This document shows positions 25,487 through 35,016 of a stretch of DNA of 64,000 bases, in pieces. The first letter of the stretch is position 1, and each line of letters starts with the position of its first letter. The notes beneath the pieces are model-generated. The model was given only the letters and a program-made list of their open reading frames with translations, ran no database searches and was not told the origin of the DNA. A program made the position numbers and the translations under genes. Origin of the DNA: Spirosoma arboris (GTDB lineage Bacteria > Bacteroidota > Bacteroidia > Cytophagales > Spirosomataceae); the NCBI RefSeq assembly GCF_009754945.1, contig NZ_WPIN01000004.1, positions 310,001 to 374,000 of the forward strand, written 5' to 3'.

Positions 25487-28447
25487 ATGTGCTATATGCC
25501 TACTTACTACAAATTGAACCGTTTCATGTTGAGTGCTGTCCTATGGGCATTAACACTCACTGCCGTTTTGGCCCAAAGCGTTCGGGGCCGTGTAACAGAT
25601 GCTACAACCAAATCTGCCATTCCAGGTGCAACCATTGTAGTGGCTAATACGAACATCGGAGCAACTACTGATGTAAATGGGGATTATACCCTGAAAGTGA
25701 ATCCAGGCAGCTACACGCTGCGGGTAAGTTTTGTTGGCTACGAAACGCTGAGTGTTCCTGTAACTATTGGGAATGGAGAAGCCGTCGCAAATGCGTCCCT
25801 GAAAGAAACATCGTCGGCGCTGAGCGAAGTGGTGGTTATTGGGTCGCGTTCACAAACTGCCCGTACGAATGTACAGACTGCCGCTCCGGTGGATGTCATT
25901 ACAACGAAAGAACTGAAGGGATTTCCACAAGTGGATATTAGTCAGGTACTGAACTATGTAGCTCCGTCGTTCAACTCGAACCGCCAAACTGTAACGGATG
26001 GTACAGATCACATTAACCCAGCTTCGCTACGGGGACTTGGCCCTGATCAGGTGTTGGTTCTGGTAAACGGCAAACGTCGGCATACAACAGCCTTGGTCAA
26101 TATCAACGGATCAGTTGGTCGGGGTTCGGTTGGTACCGATATGGATGTAATTCCGGTATCGGCTGTGGAGCGCATTGAAGTGCTTCGTGATGGTGCTGCA
26201 GCTCAGTATGGCACTGATGCGATTGCCGGCGTAATCAACGTAGTACTGAAGAAGAACTATACTGGATTTTCGGCATCACTGACGGGTGGCCAGAATATGA
26301 CCACTATGAAGTACATGATTCCGAATAGTAATGGAGGATCGGATCAGAAAACGCAGAAAATCAATGATGGTAGTTTAATTCAGTTTGACTTCACCAAAGG
26401 TTTCCGATTAGGTAGCCAGGGCCGGTTATCGGTAAGTGGCCAATACAATAACCACGACCGGACGAATCGGAGTGCTGATGACAATGCGCCAACGATCTAT
26501 CTTGGATCGGCTGGTGGTTTCCCAACCACGCCAGCCGGTCAGGATGCAACGGCATTCCGCCAAAACCTGATTACACAGGATAAGGCTATTATCCAGCAAC
26601 GGGGATATGATCGCCACAATATGATTGTTGGTAATTCCAACGCACAGAACCTTGGCTTATTTATCAACGGAGGTATTCCAACCAACTCGAAATCGGAATT
26701 TTATTTCTCGGGCGGTATAACGCACCGTTCAGGTACGGGCTATGGTAACAATCGTGTGCCAAACTCACGTAATCAGCAACCTCTGAAACTGGATGGATCG
26801 CTCTATTATCCCGATGGTTTCCTGCCGGGAATTCAGCCAAGCATTAACGACCAGTCACTGATTCTGGGCTATAAAACAATGCTGGGCAAGTGGAATGCCG
26901 AAGTTAGTAATGTTATTGGCCGGAATTCGATTGCCTACACGATTGTAAACTCCGCTAACGCATCGCTTCCAGCCAATGACAGTCCACAAACTACATTCGA
27001 TGCTGGTTCGCTTTCGTTTCTCCAGAATACATTCAATCTGGACTTCAGTCGCCGGTTTATAGCGTCTAATAATGCTACACTCAACGTAGCGTATGGTGGT
27101 GAGGCTCGTTTCGAGAATTTCCAGATTAAGGCAGGGGAGTCAGGTTCGTACTCGGGCGATCCGACGCGTGTGTTGCCTATCGCTCCTCCATTATCAGGTA
27201 CGGTTGTTGCGGCTCCGGGTTCGCAGGTGTTTCCGGGTAACCAACCGACTGATGCGATTAATAAATCACGGAATAGTCAGGCGCTTTATCTTGATTTAGA
27301 AGGTGAAAAAGGGCGCCTGTTGCTAGGTGCGGCTGGTCGATATGAACATTACAGCGACTTTGGCTCGACGATTAACGGTAAATTGACAGCCCGCTTGCAG
27401 ATAACCCCAGCCATTGCCTTACGTGGTTCGGCAAGTACGGGTTTCCGGGCTCCTTCGCTTCACCAGCGATATTTTCAGAATACAAGTACGCAGTTTGTAA
27501 ACGGCTTGCCATCGAACACGCTGACGCTGAACAACGATAGTCCGATTGTTCGAAACGTGATTGGTGTAGACGCGCTTAAACCCGAAACGTCGGTGAACAT
27601 CGCAGCGGGTGTAACCGCTCGCGCCGGTCGGGCATTTACCCTGACCGTAGATGCTTACCAGATTGACATTACTAATCGAATTGTGTACTCGGGTTCGTTT
27701 ACGCGAGCTCAGTTGGGCTTCTCAACAACCGATTATCCGGGTGTGAATCTGGTTCGTTTCTTCGGTAATGCTGTTAACACCCGTACGCGGGGTATCGACA
27801 TTGTTGGTTCTGAACGACTTACAGTAGGGAAAGGGCAGTTGGTATTAACAGCTGCGTTGAACTTCAACAAAAACACGGTTACCGGAATCAATAGTACGCC
27901 ATTAATCGACGATCCTAAAAACAATCCGGCCGATGCCAACCCAAGTACCTGGTATCGGACATCGTTGTTTGACCGCAATCAGATTTCGATCATCGAAGAT
28001 TATTTACCCCGTAGCAAATGGAATTTAAGCGCAACCTATACAATTGGCAAGTTTGACATCTCGGCACGTACAGTACGTTTTGGAGAAGTAAAATTCAAAA
28101 CCGCCACTGATCCTGATGCCAAGAAAGCGGATGGTACCTACTGGAACACACAGTTCGCACGTGATGAAACTGGCCATGCGTACATCGACCAGACGTTTAA
28201 GCCTGTTTGGATTACAGACCTGATTGTGACATACCGTGCTACCAAAGCCATTGGTGTTACGCTGGGCGCAAACAATATTTTCGATGTTTATCCTGATCAA
28301 ATCTATATCGATCCCCGAAATGCGCTGGGTAGTACAGATTATGCGTCGGGTCGCGATAATTCAAACCGAGGCCGTTTTTTGTATCAACCGAACCAGGGTG
28401 GCTATAATGGCCGGTATGTATTTGGCCGAGTTAGTGTGAATTTCTAA
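25487..28447 (+). CDS. TonB-dependent receptor with carboxypeptidase-like N-domain
   Basis: The 986-residue outer-membrane transporter has a signal peptide (cleavage near AVLAQ), a CarboxypepD_reg-like domain (about 31-115; RGRVTDATTKSAIPGATIVV and GDYTLKVNPGSYTLRVSF), a plug domain (about 130-260; LRGLGPDQVLVLVNGKRR, AVERIEVLRDGAAAQYG) and a 22-strand barrel ending GRYVFGRVSVNF. It imports a ligand using TonB energy. The QVLVLVNGKRRH plug type and lack of a following susD gene argue against a SusC polysaccharide system; a metal chelate or other small ligand is more likely. ATGs at 25487 and 25496 are both possible starts. Its own promoter and terminator make it monocistronic. Confidence 0.93.
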   Translation: MCYMPTYYKLNRFMLSAVLWALTLTAVLAQSVRGRVTDATTKSAIPGATIVVANTNIGATTDVNGDYTLKVNPGSYTLRVSFVGYETLSVPVTIGNGEAVANASLKETSSALSEVVVIGSRSQTARTNVQTAAPVDVITTKELKGFPQVDISQVLNYVAPSFNSNRQTVTDGTDHINPASLRGLGPDQVLVLVNGKRRHTTALVNINGSVGRGSVGTDMDVIPVSAVERIEVLRDGAAAQYGTDAIAGVINVVLKKNYTGFSASLTGGQNMTTMKYMIPNSNGGSDQKTQKINDGSLIQFDFTKGFRLGSQGRLSVSGQYNNHDRTNRSADDNAPTIYLGSAGGFPTTPAGQDATAFRQNLITQDKAIIQQRGYDRHNMIVGNSNAQNLGLFINGGIPTNSKSEFYFSGGITHRSGTGYGNNRVPNSRNQQPLKLDGSLYYPDGFLPGIQPSINDQSLILGYKTMLGKWNAEVSNVIGRNSIAYTIVNSANASLPANDSPQTTFDAGSLSFLQNTFNLDFSRRFIASNNATLNVAYGGEARFENFQIKAGESGSYSGDPTRVLPIAPPLSGTVVAAPGSQVFPGNQPTDAINKSRNSQALYLDLEGEKGRLLLGAAGRYEHYSDFGSTINGKLTARLQITPAIALRGSASTGFRAPSLHQRYFQNTSTQFVNGLPSNTLTLNNDSPIVRNVIGVDALKPETSVNIAAGVTARAGRAFTLTVDAYQIDITNRIVYSGSFTRAQLGFSTTDYPGVNLVRFFGNAVNTRTRGIDIVGSERLTVGKGQLVLTAALNFNKNTVTGINSTPLIDDPKNNPADANPSTWYRTSLFDRNQISIIEDYLPRSKWNLSATYTIGKFDISARTVRFGEVKFKTATDPDAKKADGTYWNTQFARDETGHAYIDQTFKPVWITDLIVTYRATKAIGVTLGANNIFDVYPDQIYIDPRNALGSTDYASGRDNSNRGRFLYQPNQGGYNGRYVFGRVSVNF

Positions 28448-28483
28448 GAATAGCCGTAGCACGGCTTTGAGCGTGAATGATAT

Positions 28484-28516
28484 AAAGAGTCGTTCCGATT
28501 GGAGCGGCTCTTTTTT
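28484..28516 (+). terminator. Terminator of the TonB receptor gene
   Basis: A 13-bp stem with two G:U pairs (28484-28496 with 28501-28513), loop GATT, and a T-run to 28516. Confidence 0.75.
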
Positions 28517-28602
28517 GTGAGAGAAACGTCTGGATAATTAAACAGTCTGGTAGTGAGAAACGGCTTCTAGAGAACTTTGAGTAGTAAATAGCTTAGTTCG
28601 TT

Positions 28603-29880
28603 ATGGCCAAAATCCTTTCTTTTTCTGTATTGCTGACGGTGATGATGAGTGTTTCTTTTCTTAGTGTAGCTCAGTCAGACACCTCATTAGTGAAGGCTAA
28701 CGAGTGCAGCACACGAGGAGGACTACCTTATTTCTTTGCCAAACTAAAGGATGGGCAGGCGGTGAAAATTGCTTACCTGGGCGGTAGTATCACCGAAGCA
28801 GGAGGGGGGTGGCGGGAGCAGTCACTAGCCTGGATTCGACAACAGTATCCTAAAGCAACGGTTGAGCAAATAAATGCTGCCATAAGTGGAACCGGCTCCG
28901 ATTTGGGCGTTTTTCGGCTACAAGAACAGGTATTAAATTACCAACCCGATCTAGTCTTCGTCGAGTTTGCTGTCAATGATAATGGAAAAAAGCCTGATCA
29001 AATTGCTGTAGCTATGGAGGGCATTGTTCGGCAAATCTGGCGAGCAAATGCGCATACGGATATTTGTTTTGTTTATACACTGGCAGCTACGATGGCTCCC
29101 ACAATCGCCAAAGGCTACTTTCCACTGTCGGCCTCGGTGATGGAAAGGATTGCGGATCAGTATGCCATACCTTCCATTCACCTTGGGCTGGACGTGGTAC
29201 GCTTAGCGGAGAAAGGAGAGCTGGTATTTAGCGGGAAACTAGATGAATACCCAGGTAAGCTGGTCTTCTCGGCAGATAATGTGCATCCCTATCCACAAAC
29301 GGGCCATCGACTTTACACGGAAGCGTTGGCGCGGGCTTTCAATATACTGGATAAAACAGGAACCAAGCGGACTAAAAAACTTAAAGCGCCCTTGTATCCT
29401 GATAACTGGGAAAAAGCCCAAATGATCAGTGCCCGACAGAGTACCCGTTCGGCGGGCTGGCTGGAAATCACGCCAGGTACAGATTCTGTAGCACGGAAAT
29501 TGGCTAATCGGTTCACCTTTTTACTGAAAGCAACAGCTCCGGGCGAACGAATTCAGGTACGTTTTCGGGGAACTCGTTTTGGTTTGTATGACGTGATGGG
29601 CCCCGGTTGTGGTCAATACCGAGTAGTTATAGATGGGGGGAAGCCACAGGTATACCCTCGATTTGACAAGTATTGTACCTATTACCGGTCAAACTATTTT
29701 TTGTTGCCAGCTCTCCCAGAGGGTGTTCATACGATTGAGTTGTATGTTGATTCTCAGACGTTAGACAAGGCGGCCATCCTTAAGCAACGGAATACATCCA
29801 TAACAAATCCGCAGCCATATGAACCACAGGATTGTTATGCCGGTCAGTTCTTAATTATCGGAGAACTTCTCAATGAATAA
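28603..29880 (+). CDS. SGNH/GDSL-family esterase, secreted
   Basis: The 425-residue protein has a signal peptide (cleavage near SVAQ), then an SGNH hydrolase domain with block I GGSITEAGGGW (nucleophile Ser62), block II SGTGSDLG, block III VEFAVND and the catalytic pair in DNVHPYPQTGH (Asp ~225, His ~228). A beta-sandwich of about 150 residues follows, with VRFRGTRFGLYDVMGPGCGQ, of the kind attached to carbohydrate esterases. It probably removes acyl groups from polysaccharides outside the cytoplasm; the substrate is inferred. It converges on an SDR gene, 8 bp between stops. Confidence 0.85.
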   Translation: MAKILSFSVLLTVMMSVSFLSVAQSDTSLVKANECSTRGGLPYFFAKLKDGQAVKIAYLGGSITEAGGGWREQSLAWIRQQYPKATVEQINAAISGTGSDLGVFRLQEQVLNYQPDLVFVEFAVNDNGKKPDQIAVAMEGIVRQIWRANAHTDICFVYTLAATMAPTIAKGYFPLSASVMERIADQYAIPSIHLGLDVVRLAEKGELVFSGKLDEYPGKLVFSADNVHPYPQTGHRLYTEALARAFNILDKTGTKRTKKLKAPLYPDNWEKAQMISARQSTRSAGWLEITPGTDSVARKLANRFTFLLKATAPGERIQVRFRGTRFGLYDVMGPGCGQYRVVIDGGKPQVYPRFDKYCTYYRSNYFLLPALPEGVHTIELYVDSQTLDKAAILKQRNTSITNPQPYEPQDCYAGQFLIIGELLNE

Positions 29881-29888
29881 ATCTCGTA

Positions 29889-30668
29889 CTACTTCGGAGC
29901 CATTCGAATCGCGCCGTCGAGCCGAATAACCTCGCCATTCAGCATTGGATTTTGAAGGATGCTTTTAACCAGCATACCGTATTCTGCTGGCCGGCCAAGC
30001 CGCGAAGGGAACGGTACTTGTTGGCCCAACGAAATTCGGGCTTCTTCGGGTAGACCAGCCAATAGCGGTGTTTCAAATAGACCCGGCGCAATGGTCATAA
30101 CCCGAATACCCGAGCGCGCCAGATCGCGGGCAATGGGTAGCGTCATGCCCACAATACCCCCTTTCGAAGCCGAGTAAGCCGCCTGCCCGATTTGACCGTC
30201 GTAAGCTGCTACGGATGCCGTATTGATAATGACACCCCGTTCTCCCTCATCGTTCGGCGCATTATGTTCCATTGCCAGAGCCGCCAGGCGAATGACATTG
30301 AACGTTCCAATGAGGTTAATCGAAATGACTTTCTGAAAAGCCGCCAGTGAGTGGGCACCATACACACCGTCTACTTTACCAACCGTTTTGCGGGCTTCGG
30401 CTACGCCTGCGCAGTTGACATTGATATGCAGACTGCCAAATGTGCCAATAGCCATGTTGATTGCCGTTTGCACATCGCTTTCATCGGTTACGTTGGTTTT
30501 GACAAAGCGAACCGTTGCGCCCAACTCTTCGGCGAGCGCATTTCCACGCTCGTCGTTCATGTCCAGAATAACAACATTGGCTCCATTCGCTACTAGCATT
30601 CGAGTGGTTGCCTCGCCTAAGCCAGAAGCTCCTCCTGTAACAATAGCGGTTGCGTTCGTTAGTTGCAT
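29889..30668 (-). CDS. SDR dehydrogenase, 3-hydroxyacyl-CoA dehydrogenase type (HSD10-like)
   Basis: The 259-residue cytoplasmic enzyme has the NAD-binding TGGASGLG near 12, catalytic Ser in [11 protein letters not shown] and the YSASK motif (Tyr/Lys). The long helix [20 protein letters not shown], the insertion [10 protein letters not shown] and the closing [19 protein letters not shown] fit the HSD17B10 group, which oxidises short-chain 3-hydroxyacyl-CoA, rather than FabG. It would serve fatty-acid or branched-chain amino-acid degradation. The next gene (YjjG-like) starts upstream 24 bp away on the same strand, so the two are probably co-transcribed by chance adjacency. Confidence 0.88.
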   Translation of the reverse strand: MQLTNATAIVTGGASGLGEATTRMLVANGANVVILDMNDERGNALAEELGATVRFVKTNVTDESDVQTAINMAIGTFGSLHINVNCAGVAEARKTVGKVDGVYGAHSLAAFQKVISINLIGTFNVIRLAALAMEHNAPNDEGERGVIINTASVAAYDGQIGQAAYSASKGGIVGMTLPIARDLARSGIRVMTIAPGLFETPLLAGLPEEARISLGQQVPFPSRLGRPAEYGMLVKSILQNPMLNGEVIRLDGAIRMAPK

Positions 30669-30692
30669 GGGATAGGTTTTACGTTTCAGGTA

Positions 30693-31382
30693 TTATAAAA
30701 TGCTCATTAATTCTCGCCAATGCCGGATATCATAGGTTGGTTTGTCGTCAACGACTACGCCTTGTGGATTATAAAAGATCGTATCTAAGCTGACGCTTTT
30801 AGCCCCTAAAATATCCGCTTCGTAATTATCGCCAATCATCAGACTTTCACTTGCCGTGGCACCGCTGATTTCCATAGCATAGTGAAATACGAGCGGATCG
30901 GGCTTTTTAGCATTGGCGTTGTCACTTGTAATGACGTTCGTAAAGTAATGAGCAATCTCCGAGCTGTTCATCTTCGTGGCCTGAATATCGGCAAACCCAT
31001 TTGTGATGACGTGCATGGTATATCGTCCTTGCAGATAATCCAGAATTTCTCGTGCCGACTCCAGCAAATGAGATTTGTAAGGGAGCAACTTCAGGTATTC
31101 GACGTTGAGATCAGCCTGAACCGCCGATTCATCGATTCCCAATGCCCTGAATACCATTGGGAACCGATGTTGTCGGATGTAACTATGCTCAATTAAGTTC
31201 TTGTCGTAGTCGGCCCACAATTGATGGTTTATCGTAATGAAGTGCCGGCTAAACTCCTCTGCCGATGCAATGCCAGCTTCCGCTAGTTGGAATGTGTCGA
31301 ACAACTCGGCAATACACTCCGCCGAATTTCGGTCAAAGTCCCATAAAGTATGGTCGAGATCAAAAAAGAGGTGTTTGTACAT
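30693..31382 (-). CDS. HAD-family nucleotidase, YjjG-like
   Basis: The 229-residue protein has the four HAD motifs: FFDLDHTLWDFD (nucleophile Asp8, Asp10), VITNGF (motif II), KKPDPLVF (motif III Lys) and MIGDNYEADILGA (motif IV acidic pair). The LWDFDRNS start and cap length are those of the noncanonical pyrimidine nucleotidase YjjG family, which clears modified nucleoside monophosphates. Other HAD phosphatases share most motifs, so the substrate is likely but not certain. It lies between the SDR and the 2Fe-2S protein, all leftward. Confidence 0.88.
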   Translation of the reverse strand: MYKHLFFDLDHTLWDFDRNSAECIAELFDTFQLAEAGIASAEEFSRHFITINHQLWADYDKNLIEHSYIRQHRFPMVFRALGIDESAVQADLNVEYLKLLPYKSHLLESAREILDYLQGRYTMHVITNGFADIQATKMNSSEIAHYFTNVITSDNANAKKPDPLVFHYAMEISGATASESLMIGDNYEADILGAKSVSLDTIFYNPQGVVVDDKPTYDIRHWRELMSIL

Positions 31383-31437
31383 GAGAATGGGTTTACAATA
31401 CAGAATACTGTAAACCGAATGCCGAATACTATGATTA

Positions 31438-31743
31438 CTAATAATCCAACTTCAGTCGCTCTACCGGCTGATTATTCACAAGATGGCTGTCTACGATTTC
31501 GTCAACGTCTGTTAGTTGGACATTACCGTAATAGATACCTTCTGGATAAACGACTAGAGCCGGACCAAAGGCACAGGCATCGAGGCAGCCTGTTCGTTGT
31601 GCTCTCATTTCTTTCAATAAACCACGCTCGGCGAGAGCGGCTTTAAAGGCATCGACCAGTTCGTTACCGTGTGCTTCGCCACAGGATTTTTTTGGTGCGG
31701 CTTTCTGATTATTGCAGATGAAAACGTGCTTTTTATATTTCAT
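31438..31743 (-). CDS. Thioredoxin-like [2Fe-2S] ferredoxin
   Basis: The 101-residue protein starts MKYKKHVFICNNQKAAPKKS and has four cysteines at 10, 21, 53 and 57 (FICNN, KSCGEAHG, TGCLDACAFGP). That is the ligand pattern of the thioredoxin-like [2Fe-2S] ferredoxins related to the NuoE C-terminal domain. It ends with VDEIVDSHLVNNQPVERL. These proteins are small electron carriers; the partner is unknown. A TACCTTTG box lies 20 bp upstream of the ATG, so the leader is short. Confidence 0.88.
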   Translation of the reverse strand: MKYKKHVFICNNQKAAPKKSCGEAHGNELVDAFKAALAERGLLKEMRAQRTGCLDACAFGPALVVYPEGIYYGNVQLTDVDEIVDSHLVNNQPVERLKLDY

Positions 31744-31763
31744 AGATCTAATTGAATTCTTCT

Positions 31764-31771
31764 CAAAGGTA
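31764..31771 (-). promoter_or_regulatory. -7 box of the 2Fe-2S gene
   Basis: The minus strand reads TACCTTTG, a match to TAnnTTTG, 20 bp before the ATG. The -33 element is not clear. Confidence 0.5.
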
Positions 31772-31990
31772 CGAACGAAGCAGATGCCACCGTCATTTCG
31801 CCGTCATGATCAGGAGGAAGAGGGAATTAAATTGTATACCGAATAAAAAAAACTATTAAACTAAATAAATCACTTCTGGTTAGTAGTTGATACGCCTACT
31901 GAATGAGAACTTTGAAATGTGCTGACTATCTGGTTTGTATGCGTCTGATGTTACTAGTAATGTGAGCAGAATTACCTTAGTCAACCAGTT

Positions 31991-32533
31991 ATGAGTACCC
32001 CAGATTCTTTGCTTCTGGAGCAGGAACTATTGAGCGGGTTAAAGGCCAATAATCAACTTGCTTTTTCGAAACTGTATGATCGATACGGAGCAATATTGCT
32101 GGGTATTATCATGAAAATTGTTTTTGATAAAACGGAGGCAGTGTCGTTACTGGAAACAACCTTTACAACGATTCGTTTACGAATAGATCAGTTTCGGCCT
32201 GGTAAACAACCCTTGTTTCTGTGGTTGTTACAGATTGCCCGGTCTACAGCTTTAGAAGCCCTTAATGAGCATGGTCGGGCAAAGACCGTACCTCTTCAAC
32301 TTACCAAAACTGGGGAAATAATTAACCCAGCCTGGCAAAAGAGCAGCCCGAATTTATCAGGAGACAGGCTTACCAATCTGGTTGATTCTCAATCAAAAGC
32401 GTTACTTGATTCTATCCTTTTTGAAAACTGTACGCCCGAAGAAGCCGCGAACTCAATAGGCATACCCGTTGAACTCGCTCGCCAGAAATTGCGGGTAGCT
32501 TTGCAACAACTACGCACAACTCCTAAGGCTTAA
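31991..32533 (+). CDS. Divergent sigma-70 family (ECF-like) factor
   Basis: This 180-residue protein has region 2 features (NQLAFSKLYDRYGAILLGI near 20, then FLWLLQIARSTALEAL near 80) and a region 4 helix-turn-helix (CTPEEAANSIGIPVELARQKLRVAL near 145). Conservation of the region 2 core is low compared with ordinary ECF factors. In many Bacteroidota the same gene type is paired with a FecR-like or ChrR-like anti-sigma; here no anti-sigma gene is adjacent. It converges with a membrane-protein gene, the stops overlapping by 4 bp. Targets are unknown. Confidence 0.8.
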   Translation: MSTPDSLLLEQELLSGLKANNQLAFSKLYDRYGAILLGIIMKIVFDKTEAVSLLETTFTTIRLRIDQFRPGKQPLFLWLLQIARSTALEALNEHGRAKTVPLQLTKTGEIINPAWQKSSPNLSGDRLTNLVDSQSKALLDSILFENCTPEEAANSIGIPVELARQKLRVALQQLRTTPKA

Positions 32534-33234
32534 TTACTAGTATTTCGCTGAACAACTGTGTGCAGTTCACCCCATGCCCGACGTAATACGGCATCAATCT
32601 GCTGCCAATCGGCTTCGGTGGCCCCGCCGGGATGATTTCGCACATCGTCACATAAACGCATGGCGTCGGCCCGCAGGCGCCCATACGTCGTAAATGGTGC
32701 GGCAGGTTGGCTATATAAAGCAGCAGACGTTTGTACTAAAGCGTTCGCCAAATCATCGTAGGAATAGCGTTCCCGTTGGCGATGAACAATCCACCACTCC
32801 AGTTCGAGTTTGGCCACTTTCGGTACATCGAATGACTCAGTACTGAGTGCCTGAATGGATTCATAATACGAAATTAGATCGGGGATGGTGCGCTGGTAAT
32901 CGGCTCGGGAATGGCCTTCCTTGAAATCGAACGCGGCTTTAGAGGCCTGAAATCCTAGTGTAAATGATCGCCAGAAAGGTGCATGGAATTGCTGACGCAG
33001 ACCAGTAGCCAATTGCCAAAACAGGAGTACTGGCTTTTTTTCATAATAAGATCGCCACATGGCGGTTTCCAGTCGCGCTACCTCTTTCGGATCGAATTGG
33101 CGAAGGCTGTTCTTTCTGGGTATATACAAATCCACCACGACCCAGACTACCAATGCCAACAAAATACCCCACCAGAACCAGCGGCCTGGCTTAGGTTTGC
33201 GGACGGGAGCAGGTTTTGTCGTCAAGTTTTCCAT
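32530..33234 (-). CDS. Single-pass membrane protein, unknown
   Basis: The 234-residue protein has a basic Pro-rich N-terminus, one transmembrane segment (about 19-39, FWWGILLALVVWVVVDLY) and an extracytoplasmic helical region rich in Trp/Tyr/Arg (KPVLLFWQLATGLRQQF, LELEWWIVHRQRERYSYDD). No family recognised. The stop overlaps the stop of the convergent sigma-factor gene. Because the two are convergent they are not an operon, but a functional link, such as an unorthodox anti-sigma factor, cannot be excluded. A weak terminator-like stem lies upstream, belonging to the next gene. Confidence 0.7.
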   Translation of the reverse strand: MENLTTKPAPVRKPKPGRWFWWGILLALVVWVVVDLYIPRKNSLRQFDPKEVARLETAMWRSYYEKKPVLLFWQLATGLRQQFHAPFWRSFTLGFQASKAAFDFKEGHSRADYQRTIPDLISYYESIQALSTESFDVPKVAKLELEWWIVHRQRERYSYDDLANALVQTSAALYSQPAAPFTTYGRLRADAMRLCDDVRNHPGGATEADWQQIDAVLRRAWGELHTVVQRNTSN

Positions 33235-33325
33235 ATGTAAATAAACCTATAGATCGGAGTTTCGTGCGGTTTTTAAAGCCTGGATATATATACCGGAATA
33301 GTGGGCAATTTGGTTTTATAGTTAC

Positions 33326-33374
33326 ACAAAAACCCCATTAGATTGACTGTTTTGGGTGAGCCATTCCAATGGGG
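33326..33374 (-). terminator. Possible terminator of the Gfo/Idh/MocA gene
   Basis: On the minus strand CCCCATT (33374-33368) pairs with AATGGGG (33339-33333), followed by TTTTTG. The loop is 28 nt and the stem short, so support is moderate. Confidence 0.4.
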
Positions 33375-33401
33375 ATTGCGTGGTTTTGTTGTCTTTGAGA
33401 A

Positions 33402-34859
33402 TTACTTTTTAGCTACAGTCTTTGCTGAAGCAACAGTCGATTTTTTCTTATGCGTCGCTGATGGAGTCGTTGGGTTTTTCTGAGTCATTGTAACGGGGTC
33501 CCAATGCACAACTTTCTGCTCGAAATAACTTTCGTTACAGGCTAGCACGGGTGCGGCCGCCCGGAAACCGAAAACCGGATCTTCGAGGGTACCCTGACTA
33601 CCAGCTCGCACGTTATCAAAAAAGTTACCGAAATGCTTAGCATGGGCATCATCATTTTTGGGCGCTTCGAATTTCACTTCTTTTACTGGATCTGCCTTGC
33701 GCGTTTCGGGTGGATATTTGGCATCATACCCTTTCACAAATTCCTGTTGAACAGGTTCAGTAAACGTAAAGAAACTGTCGTAGCCGCCATAGCCAGGAGC
33801 AAGTGGCAGTTTCTTCTTGGTCATGATGAGGTTATTTTCCGAAAACTCGATTTGGCCTTCGTTGCCAATGATGCGCGTTACGTCGTTGATTTTTCCCGCA
33901 TTGGCAAAATTTACCCGGAGCACCATCTGGAAAGCCTCGTGCTGATCTGTTTTGGGATAATCCATAATGCACGCCATGATATCGGGTACATCGCGACCGT
34001 CTTTCCAGTAAGCCAGGTTGCCCGACGAGTAAATGCGAGTGGGTCCCATTGTGTTGGTTACAAAGTGAACGCCCGTAATGAGGTGAATGAATAGATCGCC
34101 TGCTACGCCCGTGCCGTAATCTTTGTAGTTCCTCCAGCGAAAGAATCGTTTTTCGTCAAAAGGTCGCTTCGGTGCATCGCCCAGAAAACGATCCCAGTCG
34201 ACGGTTTGGGTCGATGCATCGGGTGGAATGGAATAGTCCCAGGCGCCGATTGCGCTGAACCGGTCATTATTGGATTCGATATAATTGATCTGGCCAATTT
34301 CGCCCGCTTCCACCAGCCGTTTCGCTTCCTGAAACGAGGCACTGCTGATGCGCTGACTGCCAACCTGCATGGTTTTTCCCGATTTCTTCCAGGCATCAAT
34401 CACTGCTTTGCCTTCGTTCAGATGTTGCACCATCGGCTTCTCACAATATACGTGCTTGCCTGCTTTCAGAGCAGCAATCGTGACGTGGTCGTGCCAATGA
34501 TCTGGTGTAACAACCAGGACCGCATCAACATCGGGTCGAGCCAGAATTTCGCGGTAATCGCGGGTGGTGAAGAGGTCTTTGTCTTTACCATAAGCGCTTT
34601 TGGCGTGCTCGAGTCGACCATCATACAAATCAGCTACAGCAACCAATTCTACATCGGGATTACGCAGGGCGGCTTGTGTATCGAAGTTGCCCTGAATACC
34701 CATGCCAATCGTAGCAAACCGGATTTTGTCGTTGGGACTAATCGTCTTCAGGTTCGGAATATAGGCTGGAAAACCGAATGGTTTGGCAAGGCTCTCAGTA
34801 GCAACGAGTGCCGAAGCTGCCGATAAGCTTTTTATGAATTTGCGTCTGTTAGCCTGCAT
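33402..34859 (-). CDS. Tat-exported Gfo/Idh/MocA oxidoreductase (copy 1)
   Basis: The 485-residue protein has a twin-arginine signal NRRKFIKSLSAASALVA (Arg5-Arg6), an N-terminal Rossmann domain (about 45-170; ATIGMGIQGNFDTQAA, VTPDHWHDHV) with the family motif CEKPMVQHL, and a beta-sheet domain with WRNYKDYGTGVAGDLFIHL near 248. The family oxidises or epimerises sugars with tightly held NAD(P); Tat export of the folded holoenzyme fits that. The tail (about 460-485) is Lys/Ser/Thr-rich and low in complexity. Neighbouring LytS/LytTR, ThuA and isomerase genes suggest a role in periplasmic sugar oxidation. Confidence 0.9.
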   Translation of the reverse strand: MQANRRKFIKSLSAASALVATESLAKPFGFPAYIPNLKTISPNDKIRFATIGMGIQGNFDTQAALRNPDVELVAVADLYDGRLEHAKSAYGKDKDLFTTRDYREILARPDVDAVLVVTPDHWHDHVTIAALKAGKHVYCEKPMVQHLNEGKAVIDAWKKSGKTMQVGSQRISSASFQEAKRLVEAGEIGQINYIESNNDRFSAIGAWDYSIPPDASTQTVDWDRFLGDAPKRPFDEKRFFRWRNYKDYGTGVAGDLFIHLITGVHFVTNTMGPTRIYSSGNLAYWKDGRDVPDIMACIMDYPKTDQHEAFQMVLRVNFANAGKINDVTRIIGNEGQIEFSENNLIMTKKKLPLAPGYGGYDSFFTFTEPVQQEFVKGYDAKYPPETRKADPVKEVKFEAPKNDDAHAKHFGNFFDNVRAGSQGTLEDPVFGFRAAAPVLACNESYFEQKVVHWDPVTMTQKNPTTPSATHKKKSTVASAKTVAKK

Positions 34860-34922
34860 AGAGTTGAGGGTTTCTAGTATACCCGATAAAGCGCGTTTAC
34901 AGGCCGATTTACCCTTGTTTTA

Positions 34923-34995
34923 AAACGCAGAGGCACAGAGAACACAGAGAGGTAAATAATACCGATAACTCTGTGTTCTCTGTGCCTCTGCGTTT
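34923..34995. repeat. Long intergenic inverted repeat, 27-bp perfect arms
   Basis: Arms 34923-34949 and 34969-34995 (starting AAACGCAGAGGCACAGAG) are exact reverse complements around a 19-bp loop that contains a small inner stem. It ends 21 bp before the stop of the 35017 gene. Confidence 0.92.
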
Positions 34996-35016
34996 AAAAA
35001 TGTTGCCAGTTCAACC

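Noticed and set aside
25487..28447. SusC/SusD polysaccharide utilisation locus
   Set aside because: No susD-like lipoprotein follows, and the plug motifs are those of general TonB receptors.
31388..31414. Small imperfect hairpin between HAD and 2Fe-2S genes
   Set aside because: Arms GGTTTAC/GTAAACC are only 7 bp with no T-run; not supported as terminator.
31991..33234. Sigma/anti-sigma pair
   Set aside because: The membrane protein at 32530 is convergent, not co-transcribed, and has no anti-sigma motif.
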